DNA from: Lepiota brunneoincarnata
Lineage: Eukaryota; Basidiomycota; Agaricomycetes; Agaricales; Agaricaceae
NCBI GenBank assembly: GCA_023014365.1
Contig: JAEBUN010000014.1
Coordinates: 310,001 to 374,000, forward strand
Reading direction: 5' to 3'
DNA: 64,000 nucleotides
The notes beneath the pieces are model-generated. The model ran no database searches. It was not told where the DNA came from and was given only the letters and a program-made list of their open reading frames with translations. Position 1 is the stretch's first letter; each line of letters starts with the position of its first letter. Below are positions 45,359-56,930 of the stretch, piece after piece. The position numbers were made by a program, and so were the translations under genes.

Positions 45359-47869
45359 GCATGCATCCAGGTGCAGCAGACCCCTTTAAACGTGCCAGAG
45401 ATTTGGTGTGCTGCTATTAAGACCAAATATTCCAAGTTTGCAATTGGCATGCAGTGCTCAATTTTAACCATTTGAGGAATATGTCAAGGGATCTACTGCA
45501 GACCTGGGCATTTGATGATCATTTGACCACAATCAGCATGGAAGGGAGTTGCAAACAGGCACGACATGATGTATGCATGATGGTAGAAGCTGTTAGCTCT
45601 ACAATAATGGACATGTACTCTTCACACCCATCCCATCCATGTTGTACCTCCCTGATTTTATGTTATTTGGTATTCCACCCATCCTTACCTCCTGGGCTTA
45701 ATATCATACCTCCAGTAAATTGCAACGCCAGAAGGTGTCCTCAGCATGATCTGTGCACCCTTACTTCTCATAATGCTCCATGACGTGCGAATATGATTAT
45801 ATCTGTTGCAGTCATGGCTCAGACGCTTTCAAGAAGCCATCTATACAGCATCAAAGGCTTGGATGTTGGCAGTTGACCTTTCCATGGTAATTAATTGATT
45901 ACTATTGCCCGAGGAAGCAGGAATGTAGTGCGTATCCATCTGCCACCTCTGCAATATCACCCCATTCATCCAATAGGTGAGGCGAGACTCTGGGGTGGGC
46001 GTAGCCTCATTGCCTTGCGAGGGACTGTTTCTTGCACAAGAACAGAAGTGAGGCACAGTCACATCATCAGCTTCATATGCACCTCTACCCTCACCCGCCA
46101 GTCCTCAGTTTTGTGTATATACCATGAAATAGCCAGCATCCTGTCCAAAATCCACACAGATATACCCAGTTCCTTTTCTTCCTTCCCTCCTCTCTTTCTA
46201 CTGGTCTCAGCACAGGTGGAATCAAAAAGCTGCATGGTTCTGGATGATTTGACTATGCTTCTTCCTGTGCCTTACCACCCAGAGTCAACAAGGCTTTCCT
46301 CAAGCCATGTCTCCCAGCTTATACACTATTGAGTTTCATTACTCTACCACACTTACAACAATCTAGGGTTTAATACTCTATGTTACCTGGACCCCTCACA
46401 GCCCAAGACTGGATTTCTCACAGTACTATATATGTACACGATGTGTGAACATGATTATAGTTACTACTAGTCTTTCCATCAACTAGAGTCTTGGGGAGTC
46501 CTCTATACTTCATCCAACACTCAGGCACGAACAACCAATCACTGTAATCAAGACCCATGACATCTGATCGCCAGGACAATAGGTACATTGACAGGAATGA
46601 TTTATGCTCATATCCCTGCAAACTGTCAATGCAACCCATCCGTGTGATATCCCAGATGATGTGAACAAATCTGAGGAATGACAAATGATAAATGAGGGGT
46701 GTCCATCACAACTGAAGCTGGGGGAGGTAAAGTCAGGCTCTTAATCGGATGTAATTGGCATGTCCAAGTGAGGATGGGATAAGCAGATGGCAATTTGAAG
46801 GGCAATCGGTAGGAAGCACATTAAAAATGATTTGAACCACTGAGGATGGTCAAGCCATGAGGAGTTCAATGTGAAAACCTGCAAAAGAATCCAACATGGA
46901 GAGTGTGCTTTGAAAAGCCAAATCAAATCTCGGGTCAGATGCTTGCCAGATTTCCCCCACCATCGAAATGCTCACCCTCCTCCTTCTCCACCCCATGTCA
47001 GCACTCACCATATCTCCGGAGCTCCTGCTGAGGCTGAGAATAATGAGCGTGTTGAACTGAGTAGAGTCAATAGTATCAGTGACACACTGATCACTAGTCA
47101 CTAGCTTGAGTTGATCAACAATCACTGATGTATTCACACGTTGTTAATAATAGTGTGATTTGATAAGCCCACTGATTTGGTCAAGTGTAAAGGTTCTTCG
47201 TATGTAACTCCCCTTCACATAATAGGATTTGGCTAGTCTAAGGTCCCATCCTGTCAAAATGGACACGAGGCATGAAACTTGGTGTCCACTAATTGACATC
47301 CCCAAGGGATGGGTGTACATAACAACTAATTACTTATATATCATAATTCGTTACTAACTAATAAGTGATCTGTCACTTTATTTAACAGAGCGTGTTCCGG
47401 TAGCGCTCCTCAGACGTTAGGTTCCTACATCAATGTTGCTCGGTAACGCATATCTTTCATCAGATGCCTTGCTCGCCGGGCCCCCAACTCGACAGTGACT
47501 GGGCTCGGGGCGGTTACACTGGTGTTTTCCGCATTGAACGTACTCACTTATGCACTGTGGTGGAAGAAGCCGCAGAGGGCATGCTATACGCATACAGCAC
47601 ATTATCCTCTTCGCCGCTCTTCGTTCTCTCAGGAAAATAAGCCGGCAAGATCGCTCGTGGGGTGTGCAGGTCGAGTCGGTATGGTCCACATTCTGAGTTC
47701 TCATGCCCTCTGCTGACTACAACATTGATGACTTCAACTACCAACTTCTCCTTAGGCCAATCAGTGCTCTCTTTGGCGCTCTTCACCCCCTTGGTCCTTC
47801 TCGCTTCGGACGAATACAGGGCACTTGTTGTGGCGTTAATTAGCTTTGTACATCACTGCCATTAAACCG
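45359..47869. other. No confident gene
   Basis: Several ORFs of 60-145 codons on both strands lack recognisable motifs. Minus-strand pieces at 46684-46418 and 47137-46850 look protein-like but cannot be joined to each other or to the membrane-protein pair. The CpG content rises sharply from about 47.4 kb. Confidence 0.4.
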
Positions 47870-48059
47870 GCCCCAATGGTGCTATCTGGCATCCTCACCA
47901 TTATCAAAGGCATCCCTTTGTGGAATTGAAACATATCCAAGCGATGATCAGAGAGTCTCCCAAACTCGAATCTTGCCGGGTTACTCGAGGGCACCCAGCC
48001 GTGCACAAGGACAGAGGGGGTCCCAGGCACGTGGAGTGACCGTGGTTTTACCTTCATAT

Positions 48060-49270
48060 GACATGCCAATGCATGGCCTCCTGCAGCTGACACCTGAATG
48101 TCGGTATGCGCACGCACACCGCAAATAGTTGTTTAAAAAGATCGCCAAATAATTTATTGCGAGGACTTGGCATATATAGTGCACATCCGCCTGTCGAAGA
48201 AGATAGACGTCGGGATGCCTCTTGACTTGGCAACCCATTGTCGTGCAGCACGACGAGCTTGGAGATAGTGAGCTCACTCGAAGGTTTCGTTATTTCCTCT
48301 TTCGTTTGTTCTCTTGTTCTCTGTATGATATAATTGTAGTCTCCCTGAAGTCCAGCCTCGCGTCATAGACATCAGGGTCACGATTTTTCAACCTATTGAT
48401 TGTGTGTATTATAAAGTGCGCTCCCTCGATACCACCATTAGACACCCGTAAATCTGTGAGCCACTGGGATATTCGTGCATAGGGTAGGAAATTGTCCGCG
48501 ATGCAGTCCCAACCTCCTCGAAGCGTGCGTTTTAGGTTGACTAACATCGCCCCCGCATATAGGTGAGCGGACTCGGCAAGGATAGCGGAAGGAAGCCCGA
48601 GTAAAGACAGTAGGTGGTGTGGAAAGAGGTGCCTCATACCATGCCCCACGCGCATACTGCCGCAGCGGAAGCACAAGCAGGGGACGGCACCCGTCCAAGT
48701 CCCCTCCTGAAGCAATAACGGTGCCTCGCGGCCCAACAGGGTTGAGCTCAAAGGGCTTTCCGTTGCATCTGAGAGCAGTACTATCAAATTTAGACTTGTC
48801 GGAGGGATTTGAGACTCATTTAGCGTGATCAACATTATCGTGCCCAAGATCCAGCCCCCGCCAAACCGAAGCAGACATCCTCACTTCCTTTTACCGTTAA
48901 TAGCACTTGATGCCAAGATTAGCACACGGGATAAGATTCCTCGACCGCCGTGGAAGGCCTGGTATCAACTGGTCGTGCATTTTTTCCCAGTCGCCCCCAC
49001 CCACGTTCAAACCCGCCAACTTTATAGGTGAACGCACACTCGGCCCCACAAGACTTTCAACGTGAGCGTGTCAGTCAATCGTCAGCTGAAGAACAGATTG
49101 TCCTGGGTGGGCAGAAGGCAGCGGGCGAGGCCTAGGGAAGGCATATCACGAACTTGACACCTTCAACACTTTCGGAGGGCGCGACAGAAACCGAGGCGTC
49201 GGTGCTAGCGGTACATGCTGATGATCAGACAGAGGAATGACGGCGGGAACAACCCAGAAATCGACTTTCC
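48060..49270. repeat. Dispersed repeat family, copy 1
   Basis: Collinear with 52095-52895. Shared stretches include CACACCGCAAATAGTTGTT, ACTATCAAATTTAGA, TTTGAGACTCATTTAGCG, GTTAATAGCACTTGA and GCGACAGAAACC. A minus-strand frame (48847-48290) contains LNESQIPPTSLNLIVLLSDATESPL, a peptide also readable in copy 3, so the repeat derives from minus-strand coding DNA of an unrecognised family. Confidence 0.65.
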
Positions 49271-50289
49271 TGAGATGCTTGAGCACAATCCAGAGGGAAG
49301 TTGGAGCTACCTAGAACTAGGTATCTCCTTCGTTAGAGTCAGAAAATAAGAATCAAGTTTCTTGAGATAACCTAATCCAGTGGCAGAGGTAGAATAGCTA
49401 TGAATAGTCAGTGGTGAAGGCTAGTGGGATATTAATATGCATTTAGATCACATAGGGCGCGAGCAATGTGAGCGCGTCCTTGGTCTAAGTTGATCCACCT
49501 TGCCCCAATCCTACCCGTGAATATGCACAATGAGGTGCCAAGTGTCGGTATCAGACTAACGAACGGGTGCGCACCATTCTGTGGTGGTGCTCAGCGGGCC
49601 GCAAGCTGCATCCTTAATGAGGATGCTACCCATGTTGTCCCCTGCCCTCCACCACACCGCCAAAAGTTGTCTGCTCGTGATCGCAGAATCCTCGGAAGGG
49701 GCAGCAGGGCTTGGCTGAATGGTGCCTAAGTAGGCCATGAGGCACCTTACAGGGGTAGACCAGCTGCGGCGGTAAATGGTCCCGTCCCAAGCACAGGATA
49801 TATCAAGGGCTCAGTTAAAGGGAATGGATTGGATTGACAGGGGTGGTGAACTGTAAGACGGAGACTTATGAGGTTGACGGTGAAACTACGAGATTGAGAC
49901 AGGGGCCTACTGTTTACGAGGTGGTAGTACAGACCTGCTTGGCCGATTGCAGCTGGCTGTATAAAGACGCCCAAAAGGGACAAACTTGATACTATAATCC
50001 ACCTCCTTCTCCTCGCATTGGGTTTCCAGAGGCAGGACGGGTACAGTCTTAACCACCCTGGAGTGTGGTGGACGATTATCGGTGGCGTGTTTTCAGTCAA
50101 AGGCCATAACACCGTCCTGCCAATTGGGTGAATGGGCTTTGCAAGGTCGGGATGGAAGCCCAGGAGAGGATGGCAACATAAGCATGTGGAAAAAAAAAAC
50201 TCGCGTGTCATGCCTCATGCTCATGACCGACAGAGCACAAGGATTTGGTGCTTGTTCTATTCCGTGTCCAGGTCTCCGCCTTCTGAAGT
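49271..50289. other. No gene seen
   Basis: Linker between repeat copies; no supported ORF. Minus ORF 50211-49747 (154 codons) has no known motif. Confidence 0.4.
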
Positions 50290-51010
50290 GATCACAATAG
50301 GTTGCGGCCCAACGACGTTATTCAAACGAGAACCTTCCACTGAGCTCGAGAGCGGCACTATTAGATTCGTCAACATGAATTGGGACTGATGTCTAGCGAG
50401 AAAGAGCATGACCTTAAAACTTAACTGTTCAAGATCGAGTTTGTGCGAAATCGAAGCCAAGGTACTGGATGTATCTTGCCCCATGGACGTCCCGGCTTCC
50501 CTTTATTGCCAATATTCCAACACGGGGTGGTTAACATGCAAGTAATTATGCACACATTGCAAGACAAAAATAGTTTACAACCATGCAAGAACCAGTATCT
50601 GTTAACCATGTGGTTATTATCCATTCGACCCCTAAAACCAACGTCCACCCTCACAGACTTCCCGGGTAAAGATCGTAGTTGGTCCCATGCGACTGTCATG
50701 AGTGGGTTAGTCGACACGTCGACTGAATGATGAAATCCGCAAACCTGATCGGCGACCTTGAAAGAGTAGATATCATGACCGGGTGAGCAGTGAGCAGCGA
50801 GCCGGTGCCTTATGCCTTAGGGAGCTGGATTGGAAGCCGTGATAGAGACCGACGTAGTGATGCCAGCCCCACCACACTGACATCTGGGTCGAGGTAAGAG
50901 GAATAGAAGAGCGTCGGGTATCCATTTTCCTAGAGTTGCTCCAATTTAATCCGATGGGAGAGGTAGAGTAGCGAGAGTCATTTGTGAAAGGAGGCTGCAA
51001 TGTTGCTGCG
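50290..51010. repeat. Dispersed repeat family, copy 2
   Basis: 50290-50530 is a weak match to the ACTATTAGATTCGTCAA and TGGACGTCCCGGCTTCCCT parts of copies 1 and 3. 50615-51010 is a strong match to 53740-54122, sharing the GGGAGCTGGATTGGAAGCC, GTGATAGAGACCG and CCAGCCCCACCACACTGAC stretches and GAAAGGAGGCTGCAATG. Confidence 0.65.
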
Positions 51011-52094
51011 CAATCGAAGGGTAGACAGCGCCGTGTGTTATTCAGCAGGGGGCGGCGCCAGACCAACATCAAGTAACAGTGGGTCACATGGATGTTGGTA
51101 CGCGTCAGTATCAGGTGAGAGCCAGTCAGCGCGTCGTTGGGTGTCACATGATCAGCAATCTCGGGACATGCGGGAGATGGGAGGCGGAAGAGAAGAACAG
51201 GAGGGAGGAGCATCCAGCAGTGAGTGTGAAAATAGTTGGCTATTAAGTCTCAGGTGTGGCTGACGTCTCCTGATCTTCCTGTAGCCAATATCACTGGATA
51301 GAATTATATCTACTGTGGGCTACTATCACGTGCAGTGGTATTCAAAATGATAGAGACATTCAAAATCCACTCTACAACCACATCCACCATAATGAGCCCT
51401 CTAACAATATAAGATCGGCCAATGGATAGCATGCCCAAAGGGGCCTATAACGTTTCTTCGGTAAGATATGGTGCAGACATCTTTCTGCACGATGATCTTT
51501 GAATGAGGCACAACAAATTGAGGGATGATATGCAGCTACTACCCCCAAAGAAATCTCAAAGAATCCCAATTTTTTTCAGGGTGTCACTTTTACTGTTTAG
51601 AAGAGAACTGTCATTTTATACGGCGGTGTCTCTTTATCAGTTTGGAGAGATACACAGAAACGATGGTTGACCGTGACAATTGTTGATGCAGGTTTAAACT
51701 CCACCGATTTCAAATGCAACGCGACACGACGCGTCGCCTTCGTTTATTGGTCGTACCACCATCACCGTGGCGGTGTCTGGTGTGACAAATCGTGACAAAT
51801 GTTTTGAATCTCTCTGAAATTCAGGAGTTGATGTTCAGCTTTGCTCCGATTGCACCATCCAACGAGGAAGCATCGAAGTAACCTTATAGACCTTTAGAAT
51901 ACATGTTATTCAATGCTTACTTCTGGCCGATTGAAACAATATTGTGTCGATGTGGAGTTATTCAAGACTTGCAAAAATTTTTGAATAACCCCACACATGA
52001 TAGTATGTGATGTAGGAGTCCTGAACCCGGGCTATACATACAGTACACAAATGCCGAGGAGGGCACAGGCACAGTGAGTGATCGTATTTTTACC
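51011..52094. other. No gene seen
   Basis: Gene-free linker. 51590-51800 contains CACTTTTACTG.. and GGCGGTGTCT repeats but no open frame worth naming. Confidence 0.4.
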
Positions 52095-53060
52095 TTTCAC
52101 ACGACATACTAATTCGCAGCCTCCTGTAGCTGGCACCTGAATGTGGGGGGTGCACGTGCACACCGCAAATAGTTGTTGAAAAAGAACGCCGAATAATTCG
52201 TTGCGACAACATGGCGTGTATGATGCACGTCTGCATGCCATACCTCATGCTCATGGTTGGCAAAATGAGGGCCTGAAGACCATACTATCACAGGGGAAGC
52301 GCAACCAGGGGATGGCACCTGTTCAAGTCTCCTCTTGAAATGACAACGGTGGCTTGCGGCCCAATGGGGTAGAGTTCAGAAAGGGCTTTCGGTTGCGTCT
52401 GTTAGTAGTACTGTCAAATTTAGATTCGTCAATGGAATTTGAGACTCATTTAGCGCGACCAACCTTATCATGCCACATCTGGCCGCTGCCAAACTGAAGC
52501 AATGGTACTTGATGGAAGCAAAGACATCCTGGCTTCCCTGCAGTGTTAATAGCACTTGACGCCAAGGTCCGGGCACGGGATAAGAATAGTCCACACCCGT
52601 AGAAGGCCAGGTACGCGCTGATCGTGCATTTCTTATTCAGTCGTCCCCCAGGTCCGCCAACTTTATAGGTGATGCGCACCCGGTCCCACAAGGCTTTCAA
52701 CATGAGTGCGTCAGTGGACCGTCAGCCGAAGAACAAGGCCCACGAACCTGACCAGCACTTTGGCAGGTTATCCTGCATGGGCGGAGGGCAGCAGGTGAGC
52801 CCTCCGGAAGGCGCGACAGAAACCAAGGTGCGGTACCAGCGCCACATGCTGACGGCCGGACAGGGGAAAGATGATGGAAAGAACGAACACCAGTCCTGAG
52901 AGTTGGTGGGTTAACGGGCTCTGGGCAGGTTTATTGCACATGCCATTTATTACAGCGAAAGCAATAGCAGATGATTGATGACCACTGATATAGTCCACTC
53001 GAGTCAAGTCTTGGAGCACAAGCCTGAAGTAATCGCGCACACACACATACAAGACACGGT
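52095..53060. repeat. Dispersed repeat family, copy 3
   Basis: Matches copy 1 (52095-52895) and, in 52896-53060, copy 4 (55668-55800: CCTGAGAGTTGG.GGGT, TAGTCCACTC). Minus frame carries LNESQIPLTNLNLTVLLTDATESPF. Confidence 0.65.
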
Positions 53061-53739
53061 GCCCCCCACGGATAATGCTACAGATCTGGTTCCCATTCAA
53101 TCCTGTGTTGTCCGAGCGGCATGAACAGGACCCACGCTTCGAATCGCAAGCTTCTGCAGGGTACTTAACAGCAAGATGACGCCAGCATGGTCAAGCCACT
53201 GCCTCTACTGCGCGTGCACTCCTGGGTGAGCATATGAGTTACGAAGACAACGCAGGTGTAGCATCCGTCTGAAATCATTATGGCGGTTATTGAGCAGAGG
53301 GGTGATTCAGGAAACAATTGTCGTTGCGTATCACATGACCATAGACTGATCATCAATCATGGGATGCACGACTACGCATCACGTCCAAACTGAACAGAGT
53401 CATGGTTCATTATACCCTTCTCAATGCATTATGTACACCAAATAATCATGCGCACCTTCCGTCCTTCGGCGCGCAAGCGGTGACGCCCAGACCCGCAATT
53501 CACGGACGATGCGAGCTGGGGATCCTGCACCTTTGGCGTTTTAGCAGACGTTACACACCTCCCCTCAGCATTAATCAGTGCTGTAAATATTAATAGTCAT
53601 CGATATGATTGTGTCAGGTTCTTAAAGATGCGCACACGTGCCACCTCCAGGTCAGAGGACAGTTGAGTTTCTTGAGATCAGCTGTAATCAAGTGACGAAA
53701 ATAGTCTATAACCGTAGGGCCTAGTATACGTGCTCGTGC
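53061..53739. other. No gene seen
   Basis: Linker without a supported feature. Confidence 0.4.
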
Positions 53740-54122
53740 GGTTGTTGTCTATTCGACCCCCAAAAACAACATCCACCCCCTCTGGCTTCACGGATAACAT
53801 TCGCAGTTGGTCTCGTACAACTGTCATACGTGGGTTAGTCAACCCATTGACTGAATGACAAGGCCCACAAACTTGATCAGCAACCCCAAAAGAGTGACCG
53901 AGCGAACAGCGAGCAAAGCTCTACGCCTCAGGGAGCTGGATTGGAAGCCGTGATAGAGACCGGCGCAGTGATGCCAGCCCCACCACACTGACATCTGGGT
54001 CGAGGTAAGAGGAACAGAAGAGCATCAGGTGGCCAATCCGGTGGGGGAGGAGATAAAGTATTGAGAGTCATTTGTGAAAGGAGGCTGCAATGTTGATGTG
54101 CAATCGAAGGGTGGACGGCGAT
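53740..54122. repeat. Dispersed repeat, second half
   Basis: Strong match to 50615-51010, including the run from GGGAGCTGGATTGGAAGCC to GGGTCGAGGTAAGAGGAA with few differences over about 90 bp. It lies about 0.7 kb after copy 3, as its partner lies after copy 2. Confidence 0.7.
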
Positions 54123-54844
54123 GAGAACATGGTGAATTTTTTCGTTATATTTTGGCGTGGGACAATGCGGGCCGTTTGTTCCTATCCCAACTTCTTTCCG
54201 AACAAGGTTACTAGGCCCGAAGCAAGGCTACACACATAAACATGTATTGGTTTGAGACCGAGCCTTCCATGAAAAAACATACCCATGCCCCCCCACACGT
54301 CACGCCTCATACCGCATCACACACTTCCCGGAATCCTTAGTCGAAAAAAATCCTGAGAGCTCCGGAGCCTGGGATCATGCAGATTCGGGAACAGCACTCC
54401 CAGACACGTCGCATAAGCACTTATGACACAGCCAAAAGTGGATGGAAAGGTATTGTTGAACTACAAGAGGGAGAGCTGTGAGAAAAAGAGTAAAAAGGTA
54501 GAATCGAGACATGAACCTACCGTTTTTTGAGACGTTGACGTGCTTGCCTCGTCTCCTGGTCTGCTGCCCAACGCCGAAAGGGAATGGACTTGGCGGTGGC
54601 TCCACCTTCTCTTTCTACCCCTCGCCATCGCCATTATGAAGTTACAAGAAATCGAAGCTCAACCTTTGCTGAAGGGGGTGAATTACTATCAACCAAAGTG
54701 TTCGCTTCAAAGTGAGTGGACTTAGAAGGGGCAAGGGAGAAGGTGGTGATACGTACCTGGTAAACCTGGCTCCCAGACAAGTACTCAGGCTTAGCATCCA
54801 ATACACAGTGGTGGTAGAACCAGAAGATAGCGTCAGGCCAGGTG
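54123..54844. other. No gene seen
   Basis: No open frame or motif of note. Confidence 0.4.
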
Positions 54845-55800
54845 GCGCTTCGTAATCCAAAAGGGTAGAGTCGAACAGTAAGTTTGTCAGCTAGATTTGA
54901 GATATGTTTAGCGCGGCGGGGCCCTGCCGAATTAAAGCATAGATGCTATAGCCCATGGAAGCCAACATGTCCTACTCCCTTGGCCGTAATAGCAAGGCTC
55001 GGACATGGGTAATTCAACAAGCGAAGCAATTGCCTACACGTCGTACGATAAAAAGAAAAGTAGTCGACTCCAGTGTAAGGCGATTGGAAGGCGTGACAAA
55101 AACCGAGGCGTCGGTGCTAGCGCTGCATGCTAACGACCGGACAGAGGAAAGATGATGGGAACAACACCAGAAATCGATTTTCCCGAGGTGAGCTGGAGCT
55201 ACTTGTGAAAGATCGGCAAATTATCGATGTCACGCAAGAGAGGGTGGGCGGCGAGAAGAATGCGTTTCCAACGGTCTGAAGTAATACCTGCTGGATGCTC
55301 CCGTTCTACCGTAAATGGAGGGGCCTGTGCCCCATTCGAGGTGCTAAGTGCCGAAATCGGGTGAAGCACCCAAGTCCAGCTGTATTTGAGACCTCCATCA
55401 GACTACAGAGAAGCGAGTCGGACTCGCGCCCTCCATAAAAAACGAGACTCACGTCATATCCTACACTATGGCTCAATGTCAATTTGGGGAGCAGCACTTC
55501 CGGACATGTGCCTAGGCCCTCGGTGAAGGAAAAGAGGATCGGTTGAGAGATACGACAAGCTACAAGAGACAGAACTGTGAGGATGATGGTGAAAGAGCAA
55601 ATCCAAGATGAGAGCCTACTGACCTATGACGTGGTATTATGTTTCCATGTCGGAGATGGGAACACTGGTCCTGAGAGTTGGCGGGTGAATGGGCTCGGCG
55701 GAGGCTTATTGCATAGTGGAAGCAGCAAAAGCAATGATCGATGAGCGCTGAGCTAGTCCACTCCAGACAAGTCGTGGAGCAATCACGCACACGTATGTAC
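54845..55800. repeat. Dispersed repeat family, copy 4
   Basis: Matches copy 1 and copy 3 at 54890-55185 (TTTAGCGCG, GACAAAAACCGAGGCGTCGGTGCTAGCG, CCAGAAATCGA) and copy 3 at 55668-55800. It ends shortly before the Ty3 5' LTR. Confidence 0.6.
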
Positions 55801-55912
55801 ATGTAAGACGCAGTGCTCCCTGTAGATAGAGCCACGGGTCTGGGTCCGGGTGGCATGAAAAGGACCCACGCTCCTAATCGTGAGCGTCTGGCGCTCAACA
55901 GGAGGATGTGTT

Positions 55913-56281
55913 ATGAACAGTCCAGACCGGGAGGAACAAGAATTACTGTTCGACTTTACAAGATGGGTACAGGAGACTACAGATCAACTACGGGCACAAG
56001 AATACGAAGACGAGGAAGGGGAATACTACGCCGCCATGCAGGACCTGGCGAGAGAAGCAGGAATGGAGATAACCTTGGAGGATATACTGGAATACCCCGA
56101 GGACGAGGAAGATAACCATGGATCAACCGATCCAACCTCCGATACGGATGGAAGCACCGAGAGAATGGAGAACGAGAATGGAGAAGACTCCATGGAGATA
56201 CAATCGGGAGAAGGAGATTATGAGTCAGAGGAAAGCGATGGAACATCGCACAGCAGTAGCAAGAGTACTGACTCATTGTAA
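55913..56281 (+). CDS. LTR-embedded acidic ORF (5' LTR copy)
   Basis: 122 codons starting four bases inside the LTR. Very acidic (runs of E/D; YEDEEGEYY, YESEESDGT) with one less biased part (LLFDFTRWVQETTDQL). No signal peptide or known domain. The same sequence in the 3' LTR is the C-terminus of a 523-codon ORF. It lies upstream of the TATA box, so the element's own promoter in this LTR would not transcribe it; the 3' copy lies at the end of the full-length transcript. Frame is kept in the diverged solo LTR at 37723. Function unknown; possibly the end of an accessory protein. Confidence 0.6.
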   Translation: MNSPDREEQELLFDFTRWVQETTDQLRAQEYEDEEGEYYAAMQDLAREAGMEITLEDILEYPEDEEDNHGSTDPTSDTDGSTERMENENGEDSMEIQSGEGDYESEESDGTSHSSSKSTDSL

Positions 56282-56390
56282 TATAAATAACGCTAGGATG
56301 CCATCAGCCAGGATGTGCATCATGGTCAGGACTGCGCACGACCAGTAGAACAGCCAAGTAACCTATAACGAGTATATAGTATCTCATAGG

Positions 56391-56397
56391 TATATAA
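56391..56397 (+). promoter_or_regulatory. LTR TATA box
   Basis: TATATAA, followed 29 nt later by AAGCTTTAATCT, the proposed 5' end of the genomic RNA. Also present in the 3' LTR at 63935-63941 and in the solo LTR. Confidence 0.7.
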
Positions 56398-56412
56398 GGC
56401 CTGTACAAGTAG

Positions 56413-56437
56413 AGATTAAAGCCTCAAGCTTTAATCT
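56413..56437 (+). promoter_or_regulatory. LTR hairpin around proposed RNA start
   Basis: AGATTAAAGC (56413-56422) and GCTTTAATCT (56428-56437) form a perfect 10-bp stem with a 5-nt loop CTCAA. The right arm, extended to AAGCTTTAATCT (56426-56437), is the complement of the primer site at 56609. The stem is conserved in the solo LTR near 38236. Confidence 0.7.
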
Positions 56438-56608
56438 TGTTAACAGCGGTCGTTTACCTCTCTGCCTTAACTTGGCGTCTTCCCTCGTTATCTCATTGAG
56501 CGCGATCCACTAAGCTCTATAAGGCCAACCGTCTCGGACACCTTGTAGAGTGATTGAAGGCCGTCTCCAGTTATCCTCGGATACAGAAGGAGCACGGATC
56601 ATAACATT

Positions 56609-56620
56609 AGATTAAAGCTT
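56609..56620 (+). promoter_or_regulatory. Self-priming primer-binding site
   Basis: AGATTAAAGCTT, two bases after the LTR end, is the exact reverse complement of LTR bases 56426-56437. I see no match to a tRNA 3' end (no TGG directly after the LTR). Tf1-type chromoviruses prime from the 5' end of their own mRNA by this kind of pairing, so the same is inferred here. Confidence 0.7.
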
Positions 56621-56659
56621 CCTTTGGACAACCTCCATCGTACACCCCGTGGTATCGGT

Positions 56660-56930
56660 ACGCCTTGTCGCTACCCTTCCACACCGGCAGACGATACGCT
56701 TTATCGCTATCCGAGTGCCAACCGTATCTGACGACACGCCTTGTCGCTGTCCGGTGATACACCCCCGTAGAGCAGGCCACCATACCCTCTGCACCCTTGG
56801 TCAGACGCACCGAAAGCGTTGATAGGTCATCCACACCTTTAAGTGTTGATTGGGATAACGCACCCGTAAGCGTTGTATACAGGTCATCCGCACCTTCAAG
56901 CGTCGATTGGGATAACGCACCCGCAAGCGT
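56660..56930 (+). repeat. Leader repeats of the Ty3 element
   Basis: Three copies of ACGCYTTRTCGCTRYCC (56660, 56696, 56736), then a 54-57-nt unit from GCGTTG (56816, 56870, 56927) with GGTCATCCRCACCTT and GATTGGGATAACGCACCCG. They may form structure in the untranslated leader. The second set also lies in an open frame. Confidence 0.7.

Larger units (their letters stand above)
55909..56606 (+). repeat. Ty3 5' LTR
   Basis: 698 bp from TGTTATGAACAG to GGATCATAACA, defined by comparison with the 3' LTR and with the solo LTR at 37719. The first 373 nt hold an ORF, followed by a TATA box and a hairpin. Confidence 0.95.
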
